From assembly GCA_031292755.1 (NCBI GenBank), contig JARLGM010000033.1, positions 1 to 49,449 on the forward strand: 49,449 nucleotides of DNA, in the 5' to 3' direction. This document shows, piece by piece, positions 1 to 9,107 of the stretch. The notes below the pieces were generated by a model. That model was not told the DNA's origin. It saw only the letters and a list, made by a program, of their open reading frames with translations, and did no database searches. Made by a program: the position numbers and the translations under genes. Position 1 is the stretch's first letter; each line of letters begins with the position of its first letter. The DNA is from Candidatus Sulfopaludibacter sp. Its GTDB lineage: Bacteria; Acidobacteriota; Terriglobia; Bryobacterales; Bryobacteraceae.

Positions 1-339
1 ATGCCGGACGATCACAAGACGCAGGCGTTCCTGTACGGTCCGGTGGTGCTGGCGGGCGACCTGGGTTCCGACGGCCTGACTGAGCGGAACATCGTGGGGC
101 CGAATGCGCCGCGCATTCCGCGCGCCGGCTTCACGCCGCAACCGCGGCCCAACGCGCCACCGCCGGTTCCGGCCATCGAGATTCCCAACTTCACGGCCAA
201 GGGCGACCCGGCATCGTGGATCAAGCCGGGCGACGGCCCGCTGAAGTTCCACACCACCGGGCAGCCGAAGGATGTCACCCTGGTGGCGCTGAACAGCATC
301 TTCGACAAGCGCTATTCGGTCTACTGGCAGGTGTCGTAG
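1..339 (+). CDS. Glycoside hydrolase family 127-like protein (DUF1680), C-terminal fragment
   Basis: Only the last 112 residues are in the window; the gene begins to the left of base 1, so the ATG at base 1 is probably an internal Met. The fragment opens with an LYGPVVLAGDLG stretch, typical of the C-terminal beta-sandwich region of beta-L-arabinofuranosidase-type GH127/DUF1680 proteins. A Pro-rich linker and a short module ending in RYSVYWQVS follow. Family members remove arabinofuranose or related sugars from plant polymers. The catalytic domain is not visible, so activity cannot be judged. The next gene on the same strand is an outer-membrane receptor, a pairing that fits polysaccharide use. 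Family identity is fairly secure, the substrate is not. Confidence 0.7.
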   Translation: MPDDHKTQAFLYGPVVLAGDLGSDGLTERNIVGPNAPRIPRAGFTPQPRPNAPPPVPAIEIPNFTAKGDPASWIKPGDGPLKFHTTGQPKDVTLVALNSIFDKRYSVYWQVS

Positions 340-424
340 AGACCTCGTTTCGGGTCTATTTGTTTAATCGTTTAACTCAACTGCCGGAGGCTCGAAAAAT
401 TTACCGTAAGGAACGCGAATAGGC

Positions 425-453
425 TTGACAATCCAACTGATAACGCTTACACT
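425..453 (+). promoter_or_regulatory. Sigma-70-like promoter for the TonB-dependent receptor
   Basis: TTGACA (425-430, perfect -35) is followed after exactly 17 nt by TACACT (448-453, 4 of 6 matches to -10). It lies about 90 nt before the receptor start at 544 and after the stop of the glycosidase, so the receptor probably has its own promoter with an 80-90 nt leader. No riboswitch-like fold was recognised in the leader. Confidence 0.55.
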
Positions 454-543
454 CCAACCCATCAGGGCTTTTTAACCGAATATTCAAGGTTTAACGCGCG
501 TTGAACGAAAAACACTGCTTCAACCGGCGAAAGGGGTTTGGCG

Positions 544-3500
544 ATGAGAAGTAAGTTCGGGAGAGGTTTTGCAGGTCTTGCCGGCACGTTCTGCGGCATC
601 GGGATTCTGTGGATCGCGGCTATGCCGGCCGCCTACAGTCAGGCCGGTTCGGTGGGCGCGGTCATCGTCACCGTGACCGATCCGGCGGGATCGGCTGTTC
701 CCGACGCCACTTTGCAGTTGAAAGATGTCGACACAAACGTCGCACTGAAGGGCAGCACACAGGGCAACGGTACGTTCTCGTTCCCCTACGTGGCCTATGG
801 CCGCTACCAACTGACGGTTTCGAAAACGGGCTTCCAGAACCAGGTATTCAACGACGTCCAGGTGCAAACCGGGCGCACCACCGACATCAAGGCGGCGCTG
901 CAACTGGGCACCACGCAGCAGACCGTAACCGTGGAAGGCGAATCGCCGCTGGTGGAAACCGACAACAGCGTTCTGGCGGAGACCATCGACACCAAACAGG
1001 TGGTCAACCTGCCGCTGCAGGGACGCAATATGTTCTCGCTCGCGATGCTGACTCCCGGTTGGGCGTCCACCGGAATTTCCACTACGGGAATCAGCACCGC
1101 CGGCACGTTTGACAACCTGCCGGGCGGCGCCATGGGCGGAGCGGAGTTCGATGGAACGCAGGCCGTGAGCAACCGCTTCCGCAGCGGCGGATTCACCTAT
1201 GGCACGTCCGTGGTGCAACCCCGTATCGAGGACGTGGCCGAGATGACGATTCAAACAGCGCAACTGGACCTCAGCGGCAACGGCGTGTCGGCCATGCGGA
1301 TCGCCCTGGTGACCCGTCGCGGCAGCAATCAGTTCCATGGCCGGCTGTTTGAAGATTTCCAGAATACCGACCTGAACGCCAACGCCTGGTCCAACAACGC
1401 CCGGAATCTGCCTCGCAATATCGTCAAGCTGAACGACTTCGGCGGCAGCATCGGCGGACCCATTCTGAAGAACAAGCTGTTTTTCTTCGGCACGTTTGCC
1501 GAGTCGATTCAACCGCAGAGCGTCACTGCCGGCGCCAGCGTGCTGAGCCCCGGCGCACAGAGCGGCATCTTCCAGTACAAAGCCTCCAACGGCAGCATCC
1601 AGAGCGTGAACGTGCTGCAGATCGGCAGCGCCGCGGGGGCATCGGGAACCGTCAATCCGAACATCGCCAGCCAGTTCAGCCAGATCAACGGAGTCCTGAA
1701 CGCGGGCGTTCTTTCGCCCACCTCCGACCCCAATATTTCCACGCTCAACTGGCAGTACGCCGCCCGCAGAACCATTTACTATCCGGCCATGCGCTTCGAC
1801 TATAACGTCAACGATTCGGTTCGCCTGAACATCTCTTACACGCAGACCAAAACGCTATTCCCCGGCGCGAATGCGGCCGTCTTTCCGGGCGGAATCGATA
1901 CCACGGACTTGACCAGCAGCAACAGCAACAACAAGATTGCGGGCTTCGGCGTCGATTGGACGATCCGCCCGACTTTGATCAATCAGTTTCACGGCGGGTA
2001 CATGTACCAGTACAGCGTATTCGACCCGGAGAACGAGAATATCGATCTGACGAAGGTGTTCCCGCAGTCCTGGGCATACGGCACCAGCGTGTATGCCAGC
2101 AACATCTATCCGCGGCAGCCGATCTCTTCGTACTATCCTTTGTTGAGCGCGTCGGATACGCTCAACTGGCAGCGCGGGGATCACCAGTTCACTTTCGGCG
2201 GCGGCTTTTTCCACGAGCAGGATCACTATTGGAACGGTCCCGGCGGCTATCCCATCACGGCGCTGGGTATGAACGGTAACGACCCCATCCTGAATTCCTT
2301 TACTTCGTCCCTGGGCGCGTCCGGACTAAACACGACGCAACAGAGCGCCGCGGAAGGCCTTTATGCCACGCTGACCGGAAGAGTTTCGGGAGTGAACATC
2401 GGCGGCGGCGGGCGCCCGTTGGATCCGGCGACCGGCACGTACCGGCAATTCGGCTCCTACAATCTGGATGAGTCCATGTGGGCCGGCAACCTGTTCTTTC
2501 AGGACCGCTGGCGGCTCACTTCCAATCTGACCCTCAACTATGGGCTGCGTTGGGATATCGTGGGCGACGACCACGACGTCAATGGCGGATACAGCAGTCC
2601 CGCATCGGTGGCCGATTTCTGGGGACCCACGACGGTGGGCGCAATTTTCCAGCCGGGAACCCTGGGCGGCGTCGCGGATCCGCAGTTCACGGCCAAAGTG
2701 CATGCTTACAAATCGTCATGGGTGAATCCGCAGCCCGCCATCGCGCTGGCATGGTCGCCGCAGACTGAAGGATTCCTGGGCAAAATCCTTCCGGCGGGTA
2801 AGACGGTAATCCGCACCGGATGGTCGCTACGCAACTACCAGGAAGGCGCGCAGAATTTCTGGGCGTTCGCGTCCAATTCGGGAGCGTTCTTTTTCCAATC
2901 GGGTAACCTGACGGCGACTACCGGCGGCGCGCTAGGCACCTTCGCGCCCGGCTCACTTTCGTTGGGCCAACCCCTGCCGCCGTACGCCCTGTTTCCGACG
3001 ACGTGGGCGTCCACGCTGCCTGCGTCTACCCTGACGTTCGGCAATTCGTTTTTCGCCATGAATCCGAATATCCGCCAGCCCTACACGGAGCAGTGGAATT
3101 TCGGCATCGAACGGCAACTGAACCGCGCCAGCGCCCTGGAAGTCCGCTACGTGGGCAACGAAGCACAGCACATCTGGTTCAGCGAGAACCTGAACGAAGT
3201 GAACATTTTCGAAAACGGATTCCTGGGCGAATTCAAGAACGCGCAGAGCAACCTGGCCATCAACCAGGCCAATGGGAAGGGGAATTCGTTCGCCAATAAC
3301 GGGCTGGCGGGGCAAGCCGCCCTGCCGATTTTCGCCGCCGCGTTCGGCACCACCTCCGGTTCACTCTACAACCAGTTTCTGACGCAGCTCCAGACCGGTC
3401 AGGCCGGGAGCGTGGCACGCAGCCTGGCGGGCACGCAGAGCTACATCTGCAATATGTTCGGAGCGAAATTCTCGCCGTGCGCCACTCGCAACCTAGGCGG

Positions 3501-4365
3501 CGCCGGGACCAACTACCCAATCAACTTCTTCGAAGTCAACCCGTTCACGGCGGGTGGATCGCTCAATTACCTGGATTCCATGGGCCACTCCAATTACCAC
3601 GGGCTGCAGGTGGAGTTCCGGCAGCGCCTGAACCACGGAATGGAATTCAACGCCAACTATACCCTGTCGCATTCCCTGGTGGAAGGACCGGTGAACGGGT
3701 ACCAGGCCAACGCGGGCGGCAGTTTCCAGACGGACCGCAACTTCAACTTGAGCTACCGTCCGAGCAATTACGACATCCGCCACATTTTCCATCTCAGCGG
3801 CACATACGATCTGCCTTTCGGCAAAGGCAAGGCGCTCCTGGGCAACAGTAAGCTGGGTGACGAAATCGCCGGCGGCTGGACGCTGGCCACGATTCTGATC
3901 ATCCAAAGCGGGCCGCCTTTCCAGATCACGGGCGGGTATCTGACGATGAATGCCAGCGACGGCGGAGTGAATTTTGCGAACGGCGTGACGGCGCGCACGA
4001 TTCAAAATTCCGTGGGCGTGTACCGCACCGGCAATCCGTGGGTGGAAACGGTGAATCCCAGCCTGATCGGGGCCAACGGGGCCATCAGCTCGAATTACTA
4101 TACCCCCAACACGACGCCCGGGGTGTTCGGAGCCAATCCTTACATCTACGGTCCGCACTGGTTCAACGACGATCTGTCGCTCAACAAGGCGATTCCGATC
4201 AATGAACGGATACACGCCACCTTACAATTCCAGTTCCTGAACGTCTTCAATCATCCGGCATTCGGACTGGGCACGTTAGCGGCTCAGAGCTTGAGCTTCG
4301 CGCAGACTACCGGCACGCTCAACACGTACCGCCGCATCGAGATTCGCGCGAATATCGAATTCTGA
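544..4365 (+). CDS. TonB-dependent receptor, Oar-like, with N-terminal carboxypeptidase-regulatory domain
   Basis: This is a 1273-residue outer-membrane receptor expected to import large ligands such as oligosaccharides or siderophores using TonB energy. A signal peptide (residues 1-33) is followed by a carboxypeptidase-regulatory-like beta-sandwich (about 37-115, starting VGAVIVTVTDPAG). A plug region follows (ETIDTKQVVNLPLQGRN), then a very long beta-barrel ending in Phe (RANIEF), the usual C-terminal outer-membrane signature. An in-frame TTG at 538 could also start the gene, but AAGGGG at 531-536 is only well spaced for the ATG at 544. The size and architecture match the Oar-like receptors abundant in Acidobacteriota. 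The ligand cannot be told from sequence; the adjacent GH127-like gene hints at a glycan. Confidence 0.92.
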   Translation: MRSKFGRGFAGLAGTFCGIGILWIAAMPAAYSQAGSVGAVIVTVTDPAGSAVPDATLQLKDVDTNVALKGSTQGNGTFSFPYVAYGRYQLTVSKTGFQNQVFNDVQVQTGRTTDIKAALQLGTTQQTVTVEGESPLVETDNSVLAETIDTKQVVNLPLQGRNMFSLAMLTPGWASTGISTTGISTAGTFDNLPGGAMGGAEFDGTQAVSNRFRSGGFTYGTSVVQPRIEDVAEMTIQTAQLDLSGNGVSAMRIALVTRRGSNQFHGRLFEDFQNTDLNANAWSNNARNLPRNIVKLNDFGGSIGGPILKNKLFFFGTFAESIQPQSVTAGASVLSPGAQSGIFQYKASNGSIQSVNVLQIGSAAGASGTVNPNIASQFSQINGVLNAGVLSPTSDPNISTLNWQYAARRTIYYPAMRFDYNVNDSVRLNISYTQTKTLFPGANAAVFPGGIDTTDLTSSNSNNKIAGFGVDWTIRPTLINQFHGGYMYQYSVFDPENENIDLTKVFPQSWAYGTSVYASNIYPRQPISSYYPLLSASDTLNWQRGDHQFTFGGGFFHEQDHYWNGPGGYPITALGMNGNDPILNSFTSSLGASGLNTTQQSAAEGLYATLTGRVSGVNIGGGGRPLDPATGTYRQFGSYNLDESMWAGNLFFQDRWRLTSNLTLNYGLRWDIVGDDHDVNGGYSSPASVADFWGPTTVGAIFQPGTLGGVADPQFTAKVHAYKSSWVNPQPAIALAWSPQTEGFLGKILPAGKTVIRTGWSLRNYQEGAQNFWAFASNSGAFFFQSGNLTATTGGALGTFAPGSLSLGQPLPPYALFPTTWASTLPASTLTFGNSFFAMNPNIRQPYTEQWNFGIERQLNRASALEVRYVGNEAQHIWFSENLNEVNIFENGFLGEFKNAQSNLAINQANGKGNSFANNGLAGQAALPIFAAAFGTTSGSLYNQFLTQLQTGQAGSVARSLAGTQSYICNMFGAKFSPCATRNLGGAGTNYPINFFEVNPFTAGGSLNYLDSMGHSNYHGLQVEFRQRLNHGMEFNANYTLSHSLVEGPVNGYQANAGGSFQTDRNFNLSYRPSNYDIRHIFHLSGTYDLPFGKGKALLGNSKLGDEIAGGWTLATILIIQSGPPFQITGGYLTMNASDGGVNFANGVTARTIQNSVGVYRTGNPWVETVNPSLIGANGAISSNYYTPNTTPGVFGANPYIYGPHWFNDDLSLNKAIPINERIHATLQFQFLNVFNHPAFGLGTLAAQSLSFAQTTGTLNTYRRIEIRANIEF

Positions 4366-4368
4366 GAA

Positions 4369-4450
4369 CTCATCACGGAGACACGGAGGCGCGGAGAAAG
4401 GCTTCAGATCTAATCTCCTCCGCGTTCTTCCTCCGCGGCTCCGTGGTGAA
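4369..4450. repeat. Imperfect inverted repeat built of 8-bp CACGGAG-type units, between convergent receptors
   Basis: The left arm contains three 8-bp units in tandem: TCACGGAG, ACACGGAG and GCGCGGAG (4373-4396). The right arm, read on the minus strand, contains CCACGGAG, CCGCGGAG and a further CGCGGAG, so the region can fold into a long imperfect hairpin. It fills nearly all the space between the stop codons of two convergent genes and may act as a bidirectional terminator. Similar CACGGAG-rich runs recur as intergenic repeats in environmental genomes (general recollection, not checked). Confidence 0.65.
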
Positions 4451-4467
4451 GGCGAGGCGCCACAGCA

Positions 4468-6966
4468 TCAGAACAGGACATCGAAGTCGAAGGTGAAGCG
4501 GCGCTGGCGCTGGCCGAAGAAGACACCGTATGCGGGGTCCGCAATGTTGTTGTGGAAGGATTCCGGGTTGAAGTGATTGCTGAGGTTGAAGCCGCTCACC
4601 GAAAGGCGCACGGCATACTTCGGCGTAACCTGGATGTCCTTGGAGAGGCGCGAATCCAGCGCAGCGAAGAGCGGGTATCGGTTCTGATTGGGGACGCCCA
4701 CATAGTTCTGCGCCGCGTCGGTAATGAAGTACGGGAAGCCGTTGCGGAGTTCCAGCATGGGCGAGATGAGGAACCGTAAAGGTAGCTTGATGGTTCCCCA
4801 GGCCAGAAAACGATTGGGAATATCGCCGGCCAGATTGCTGAACTGATTCGGCCGGATCAAGGGGATCGGAAAACTGCCGAGGTAATTGTTAAAGTCATTC
4901 AGATCGCCGCGAGCGTGGCTGTTCACGTAGGAAAAAAACAGGTCGCTGGATTCCTTCAGCTTCAAGCGGGCGGTGGCTTCCACCTGCCGGTAGCGCGCCT
5001 GTCCCGAACCCACCAGTTCGTTGGCGCCGATCCCGGTCGCCGGGTCCGGCGGCACCTGATCCAGATACACCAGGCCGGCGGATTGGCTCTGCATATACCC
5101 CACCCGGAGTTTGAGCCTGCGCGAAATGGGTTGTTCCAGTTGCACGCTGCCGGTTGCCGTTTGCGGCGAAAAGTTGCCATCGGCCTGATGACGAAACACA
5201 AAAGGAATGGACACGTCCACCTGCGCCAGAGCGTTTCCGAATATGTATGGTCCGGCCGTGATGGCACCCGATGGGCCGAAGAACGTCTCGATTTCGCGCG
5301 GGTAGTGATTGAAGGTGTAGACGTTCAACGGAACGTGATCGTAGAAGAACCCGGCGCCGGCGCGAATCACCGTGCCGGTGGAGGCAAAGGGAGTCCAGGC
5401 GATGCCCACACGCGGCGCCACGCGGAAGCTCTGCGACACTTCCTGCGATTCCACGCGGACGCCCAAATCCAGAGCCAGGCGTGACGAGAGGTTCCAATGA
5501 TCCTGGGCATACACCGCGTACTCGGTATCTTCGATGGCGTACGAGCGCGGCGCGGTGAAGGTGATCTGCTCGGTGAGCTGATACTGAGCATTCAGAATAT
5601 CGACTGGCCGTTCGGAACGGGCGCCGTGATTGTCGCTTTGAGCCGCATAGAATCCTACCTTGATATTATGGACGCCCTTCCAGTTGAGCGCGGGCAGCGC
5701 GTAACTGGGAGACCAACTGTAGCGGGTGGCGGTGCGATCGAGGTCGCTGAAATAATTTCCAGCGTTGCCGTATGGCGTGATGATCATATCGGCTTGTCCC
5801 TGGCCCCACACCCGCGCGCCGAACTGCGTCGCCGAGAAGGTGGTCTCCAGAACGCCGCCCAGGAGAGTGTACCGGTCGGCCAGCGTCGCGGTGTAGTTAT
5901 GGATGCTGGCGTCCGGAGTGGTGGAGGGAGGGTTGAAGTAGTCCAGGTTGACGAACTGCTGCCGTTCCGGAGCCACGTGCGTGGTCAGGGTGACCAGGTT
6001 CTTCTCCGACTGCACCCAGTCGAACTGGGCAAAGGAGTTGAAACCCGCGGTCCGCTTCTGGTCATTGGGAAAAGGCAGGGTAATGATTTCGATTTTGCGG
6101 ACGTCGTATTCCAGGCCCTCGGAAAAATACAGCTTGCCGGGAATCAGCGGACCATCCACGTTCAGGCGGGGAGTGGCGTCGCGTAAGCCTCGCAGATGCC
6201 AGCTCCGGATGTAGAAGTCCGGGAAAGGATCGTTGATTTCCCAATGCCACTTTTGGCCGCCACGCCGCGTTTCCACGGAGACCAAACCGGCGCTGAAGCG
6301 GCCGTATTCGGCCAGAAACGGTGTCTGAAACACGTTCATGGTGTCTACGATATCGATGGGGACGGTGAGGCCGAACTGCCCGGTGGCCGGATCGGTGACG
6401 TCGGCGGAGTTGACGATGAGGGCGCTGCGATGCTCGCCGGACGCCGAGATCTGGAGCCCGCCATCGGGTCTGCGGATGACGCCGGGTAGCAGCGGGAGGG
6501 CATCGGTGACCGTGGCGGGACGGCCGGGCAGGTCCTTGGCAGTCTCCGCGGTTAGTGAGTTTGAGGTGGTGGCGCTTTGATCTACCTGAGTGGCCTTGTC
6601 GGTGACCTCGATGCTCTCTTTGCGGGTCAGCGACGCGACCATCACCAGCTCCACCAGAGGAGGCGGCTTCTCGGTGATCTCCAGGTTCTTCTTGCCGGTG
6701 GCTTCGAAGCCCGCTTTGGTGGCGGTGATTTCGTAGCGGCCCGGCTTCATGTCCACAAATTCAGCGTGGCCACTGGCATCGGTCTGCGCGGTGGCGATGA
6801 CGCCGTCGCCAACCTTCAACACGACGGCGACACCGGGCACGGCATGGCCGCTGGAATCCAGTGTGGAGACTTCCAGGGTCGGACCCGCGGGCGAAAAAGC
6901 GATGGCCCATGCGACAGCCTGGCAGAACAGCAGGAGCGCCGCCGAGCCCCTTGTCAAATGTGTCAC
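4468..6966 (-). CDS. TonB-dependent receptor with N-terminal carboxypeptidase-regulatory domain
   Basis: This 832-residue receptor converges on the larger one at 544-4365. The N-terminus is hydrophobic (a signal peptide ending around AIAFSPAG). It is followed by a regulatory beta-sandwich (about residues 30-110, with the typical YEITATKAGFEATGKK stretch), a plug (about 130-240, ending VSVETRRGGQKW) and a beta-barrel ending FDFDVLF, with the terminal Phe of outer-membrane proteins. The start is GTG at 6966; no in-frame ATG precedes the signal sequence and no strong Shine-Dalgarno is visible. It is about 440 residues shorter than its neighbour, so the two are paralogs of different subfamilies rather than a recent duplication. 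The ligand is unknown. Confidence 0.9.
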   Translation of the reverse strand: MTHLTRGSAALLLFCQAVAWAIAFSPAGPTLEVSTLDSSGHAVPGVAVVLKVGDGVIATAQTDASGHAEFVDMKPGRYEITATKAGFEATGKKNLEITEKPPPLVELVMVASLTRKESIEVTDKATQVDQSATTSNSLTAETAKDLPGRPATVTDALPLLPGVIRRPDGGLQISASGEHRSALIVNSADVTDPATGQFGLTVPIDIVDTMNVFQTPFLAEYGRFSAGLVSVETRRGGQKWHWEINDPFPDFYIRSWHLRGLRDATPRLNVDGPLIPGKLYFSEGLEYDVRKIEIITLPFPNDQKRTAGFNSFAQFDWVQSEKNLVTLTTHVAPERQQFVNLDYFNPPSTTPDASIHNYTATLADRYTLLGGVLETTFSATQFGARVWGQGQADMIITPYGNAGNYFSDLDRTATRYSWSPSYALPALNWKGVHNIKVGFYAAQSDNHGARSERPVDILNAQYQLTEQITFTAPRSYAIEDTEYAVYAQDHWNLSSRLALDLGVRVESQEVSQSFRVAPRVGIAWTPFASTGTVIRAGAGFFYDHVPLNVYTFNHYPREIETFFGPSGAITAGPYIFGNALAQVDVSIPFVFRHQADGNFSPQTATGSVQLEQPISRRLKLRVGYMQSQSAGLVYLDQVPPDPATGIGANELVGSGQARYRQVEATARLKLKESSDLFFSYVNSHARGDLNDFNNYLGSFPIPLIRPNQFSNLAGDIPNRFLAWGTIKLPLRFLISPMLELRNGFPYFITDAAQNYVGVPNQNRYPLFAALDSRLSKDIQVTPKYAVRLSVSGFNLSNHFNPESFHNNIADPAYGVFFGQRQRRFTFDFDVLF

Positions 6967-7030
6967 CCGTTCACTTCTCGCTGAGGAGTCAAATACCTAG
7001 GATGCGAATGCCCGCCTTCTGGTTACGATA

Positions 7031-7954
7031 CTACCTGGCGCCGGCGGCCGGCTGCATGGCGGCGATGTCCACGCGATAGCTCACCGTGTTGGCGGTTGGG
7101 AAGCCCGCGGGAATTTTTTGCGTCACCGTGCCGGTAGCGGCCCACTCCGCGCCGCGCTGTAGCGTGACGATGAAGCCCACGCAAGCCAGCGCAGGTATGT
7201 CGTGTCCCATGATGGTGTGAAAGATGCGGCCCTTGCCGTAGCTCAGCACCATCAGAATCGGTTCCTCGCGGCCGGTGCCCCGGTTGGCCGGATCGGAATG
7301 AGCGGTGGCCAGCACTTGCATATTCTGGCCGGGACCGCGCATGGCGGCGTACAGTTCGTCGCCCGCGTGCATCCACTGCTTGGGAAGTCCTTTGGTAATG
7401 GGGTGTTGGGCATCCTGCATCGTCAACTGGAAGGGCAGGCGATTACCGTGGGATCCAGCTCTGCCGGGGGAGGGATCGGAGACCAGCTTGCCGTCGCGGA
7501 AATACCAGAGCGGGCCGGATTTTTCATCGCGATTGCGCCATCCGCCGATGCCGATCATGGCATTAAAAGCCTTCCATTGCGGAAAGGCGTTGTCGGCGGC
7601 ATGCACGATCACCACGCCCCCGCCGTTGTTCACGTACTGTTCGAAAGACGTCATCAAGGATGCCGGCCATTCGGGCGAGTCGAGATTCCAGACTACGGCT
7701 CGATATTTGTCGAAGGCAGGCTGAAAGCTGCTGAAGTCGGCGCCCGACGGCGGAGCGGTCACCACGTCCACCTGAAACAGGCCCGTTTCTTCCAGTTCTT
7801 TTCTGAGCACCGGAGTGGTGAGTTGCCAGGCGTGGTACGGCCCGCCGCTCTGTCCATCCAGGAGCATCAACTTGATGGGGCCGGCAGCGCCGGCCGGAGT
7901 GACCCCTGCCAGGATGCCGGCGGCGAAAGGGATCAGGGCGAAGATGCGTTTCAT
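7031..7954 (-). CDS. ThuA-like domain protein, exported
   Basis: This 307-residue protein has a signal peptide (MKRIFALIPFAAGILAGVTPAGAA). The rest is a ThuA fold, the glutamine-amidotransferase-like family named after trehalose utilisation: LLLDGQSGGPYHAW near the N-terminus, GGGVVIVHAADNAFPQW in the middle, then HPITKGLP, HAGDELY and RIFHTIMGHD, all hallmark blocks. Members are thought to bind or convert sugars, but few have a proven reaction. The ATG at 7954 is preferred over upstream in-frame starts because it directly precedes the signal peptide. TAGAAT lies 8 nt upstream, so the transcript may be leaderless. It diverges from the VWA gene at 8116. Confidence 0.85.
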   Translation of the reverse strand: MKRIFALIPFAAGILAGVTPAGAAGPIKLMLLDGQSGGPYHAWQLTTPVLRKELEETGLFQVDVVTAPPSGADFSSFQPAFDKYRAVVWNLDSPEWPASLMTSFEQYVNNGGGVVIVHAADNAFPQWKAFNAMIGIGGWRNRDEKSGPLWYFRDGKLVSDPSPGRAGSHGNRLPFQLTMQDAQHPITKGLPKQWMHAGDELYAAMRGPGQNMQVLATAHSDPANRGTGREEPILMVLSYGKGRIFHTIMGHDIPALACVGFIVTLQRGAEWAATGTVTQKIPAGFPTANTVSYRVDIAAMQPAAGAR

Positions 7955-7962
7955 GTGCCTCA

Positions 7963-7968
7963 ATTCTA
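7963..7968 (-). promoter_or_regulatory. -10-like hexamer (TAGAAT) 8 nt before the ThuA-like gene
   Basis: On the minus strand TAGAAT (5 of 6 matches to TATAAT) lies exactly 8 nt before the ATG at 7954. No convincing -35 is seen. This spacing would place the transcript start at or next to the start codon, making the message leaderless. The inference rests on position only. Confidence 0.35.
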
Positions 7969-8115
7969 ACGCCATGACGCGGGCGACGTTCCCTCCGGTT
8001 GAAGACCTTCCGCTCGACCACGCCACAGGCGCCCGTGCCGGGGCCGGGCCTTGCGTTATTACTCCCGTGTACACGTAACGCAAACCTGTGCGGCGCAATC
8101 TAAGGCGATAAGCCT

Positions 8116-9042
8116 ATGCGAACCCTGATGGCGATTCTGGCTTGCTGCACGCTGTTGCAGGCTCAGGAAGATGTTACCTTCCGTGCGGGTGTTTCCCTGG
8201 TTCACGTGGACGCCGAGGTCATGTCCGCGGACGGCCGGTTGCTGAGCGGCCTGACCCGGGCGGACTTCCGCGTACTCGACGAGGGGAAACCCCAACCCAT
8301 CGTGAACTTTTCCGCCGAGGAGCAGCCGCTCGACCTGATTCTGCTGTTCGACGTCAGCGGCAGTATGAGAGCCGTGGTCGGTGCGGTGGCGGGCGCCGCG
8401 CATCAGGGTCTTCAGGAACTGCGGCCGGGGGACCGCGTCTGCGTCATGGTCTTCAATTCGCGCAGTTGGGAACTGGCGCCGTTCACCGAGGATCTGGATG
8501 CCGTGGCGCACACCCTCCAGAATTCGCTGACGCGGCAGCGCTTTGGCGGCGGCACCCTGATTCAGGCGGCGGTGGACGATGCGGCCCTTCGGCTGAAGGC
8601 GGAGAAACGGACCGAACGGCGGCGGGCGGTGCTGATCGTCACCGACAACATCGGGGTGCGCACGAAGAGGGAGGAGACCGTGGTGCGCGATTTCTGGGAG
8701 GCCGACGCCATTCTGAGCGGGCTGATCATCGGCAATCCCCGGTATCAGACGGCGAATACCGTCGCCACCATCATGGGTCCGCAGCGCCTGCTGCTTCAGG
8801 CCGGCATGAAGGGGATCGCGCAAAGGACCGGCGGCGATGCCATCAAATCGGACGATCCCGGCCACGCCTTCCAGGAGATGATGCATCGGATCCGCAGCCG
8901 CTACAGCCTGTATTACCCTTTACCCCAGGACAAGCCGGGCAAGCCGCGCACCATTCGGGTGGAACTGGCGGGCGAGGCCGCTAAGGCCAATCCGAAGGCC
9001 ATAGTCAGGGCGCGCAGAGGTTACATTATGCCGGTGAAATGA
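8116..9042 (+). CDS. Secreted VWA-domain protein (acidobacterial VWFA-related type)
   Basis: This 308-residue protein has a short signal peptide (MRTLMAILACCTLLQAQ). An N-terminal beta-rich segment (about 18-70: VSLVHVDAEVMSADGRLLSGLTRADFRVLDEGK) is typical of the VWFA-related family common in Acidobacteriota. It is followed by a von Willebrand factor A domain with an intact metal site DVSGS (Asp79, Ser81, Ser83). The C-terminus (YSLYYPLPQDKPGKPRTIRVEL) is also a family hallmark. VWA domains mediate metal-dependent protein contacts outside the cytoplasm; the partner is unknown. AAGG at 8102-8105 is a modest Shine-Dalgarno. The gene stands alone and converges with the cytochrome gene. Confidence 0.85.
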   Translation: MRTLMAILACCTLLQAQEDVTFRAGVSLVHVDAEVMSADGRLLSGLTRADFRVLDEGKPQPIVNFSAEEQPLDLILLFDVSGSMRAVVGAVAGAAHQGLQELRPGDRVCVMVFNSRSWELAPFTEDLDAVAHTLQNSLTRQRFGGGTLIQAAVDDAALRLKAEKRTERRRAVLIVTDNIGVRTKREETVVRDFWEADAILSGLIIGNPRYQTANTVATIMGPQRLLLQAGMKGIAQRTGGDAIKSDDPGHAFQEMMHRIRSRYSLYYPLPQDKPGKPRTIRVELAGEAAKANPKAIVRARRGYIMPVK

Positions 9043-9058
9043 AGGACAACGGAGGGTA

Positions 9059-9092
9059 GGCAGGCCGCCATCGACGTGGATGACGGCCTGCC
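9059..9092. terminator. Stem-loop between convergent VWA and cytochrome genes
   Basis: GGCAGGCCG (9059-9067) pairs with CGGCCTGCC (9084-9092), and inside it CATC pairs with GATG around a 6-nt GACGTG loop. One C/A mismatch interrupts a 13-bp stem. It sits between the stop codons of convergent genes and could end transcription from both sides, although no T-run follows on either strand. Confidence 0.5.
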
Positions 9093-9107
9093 CGTGCGCA
9101 CGGTATC

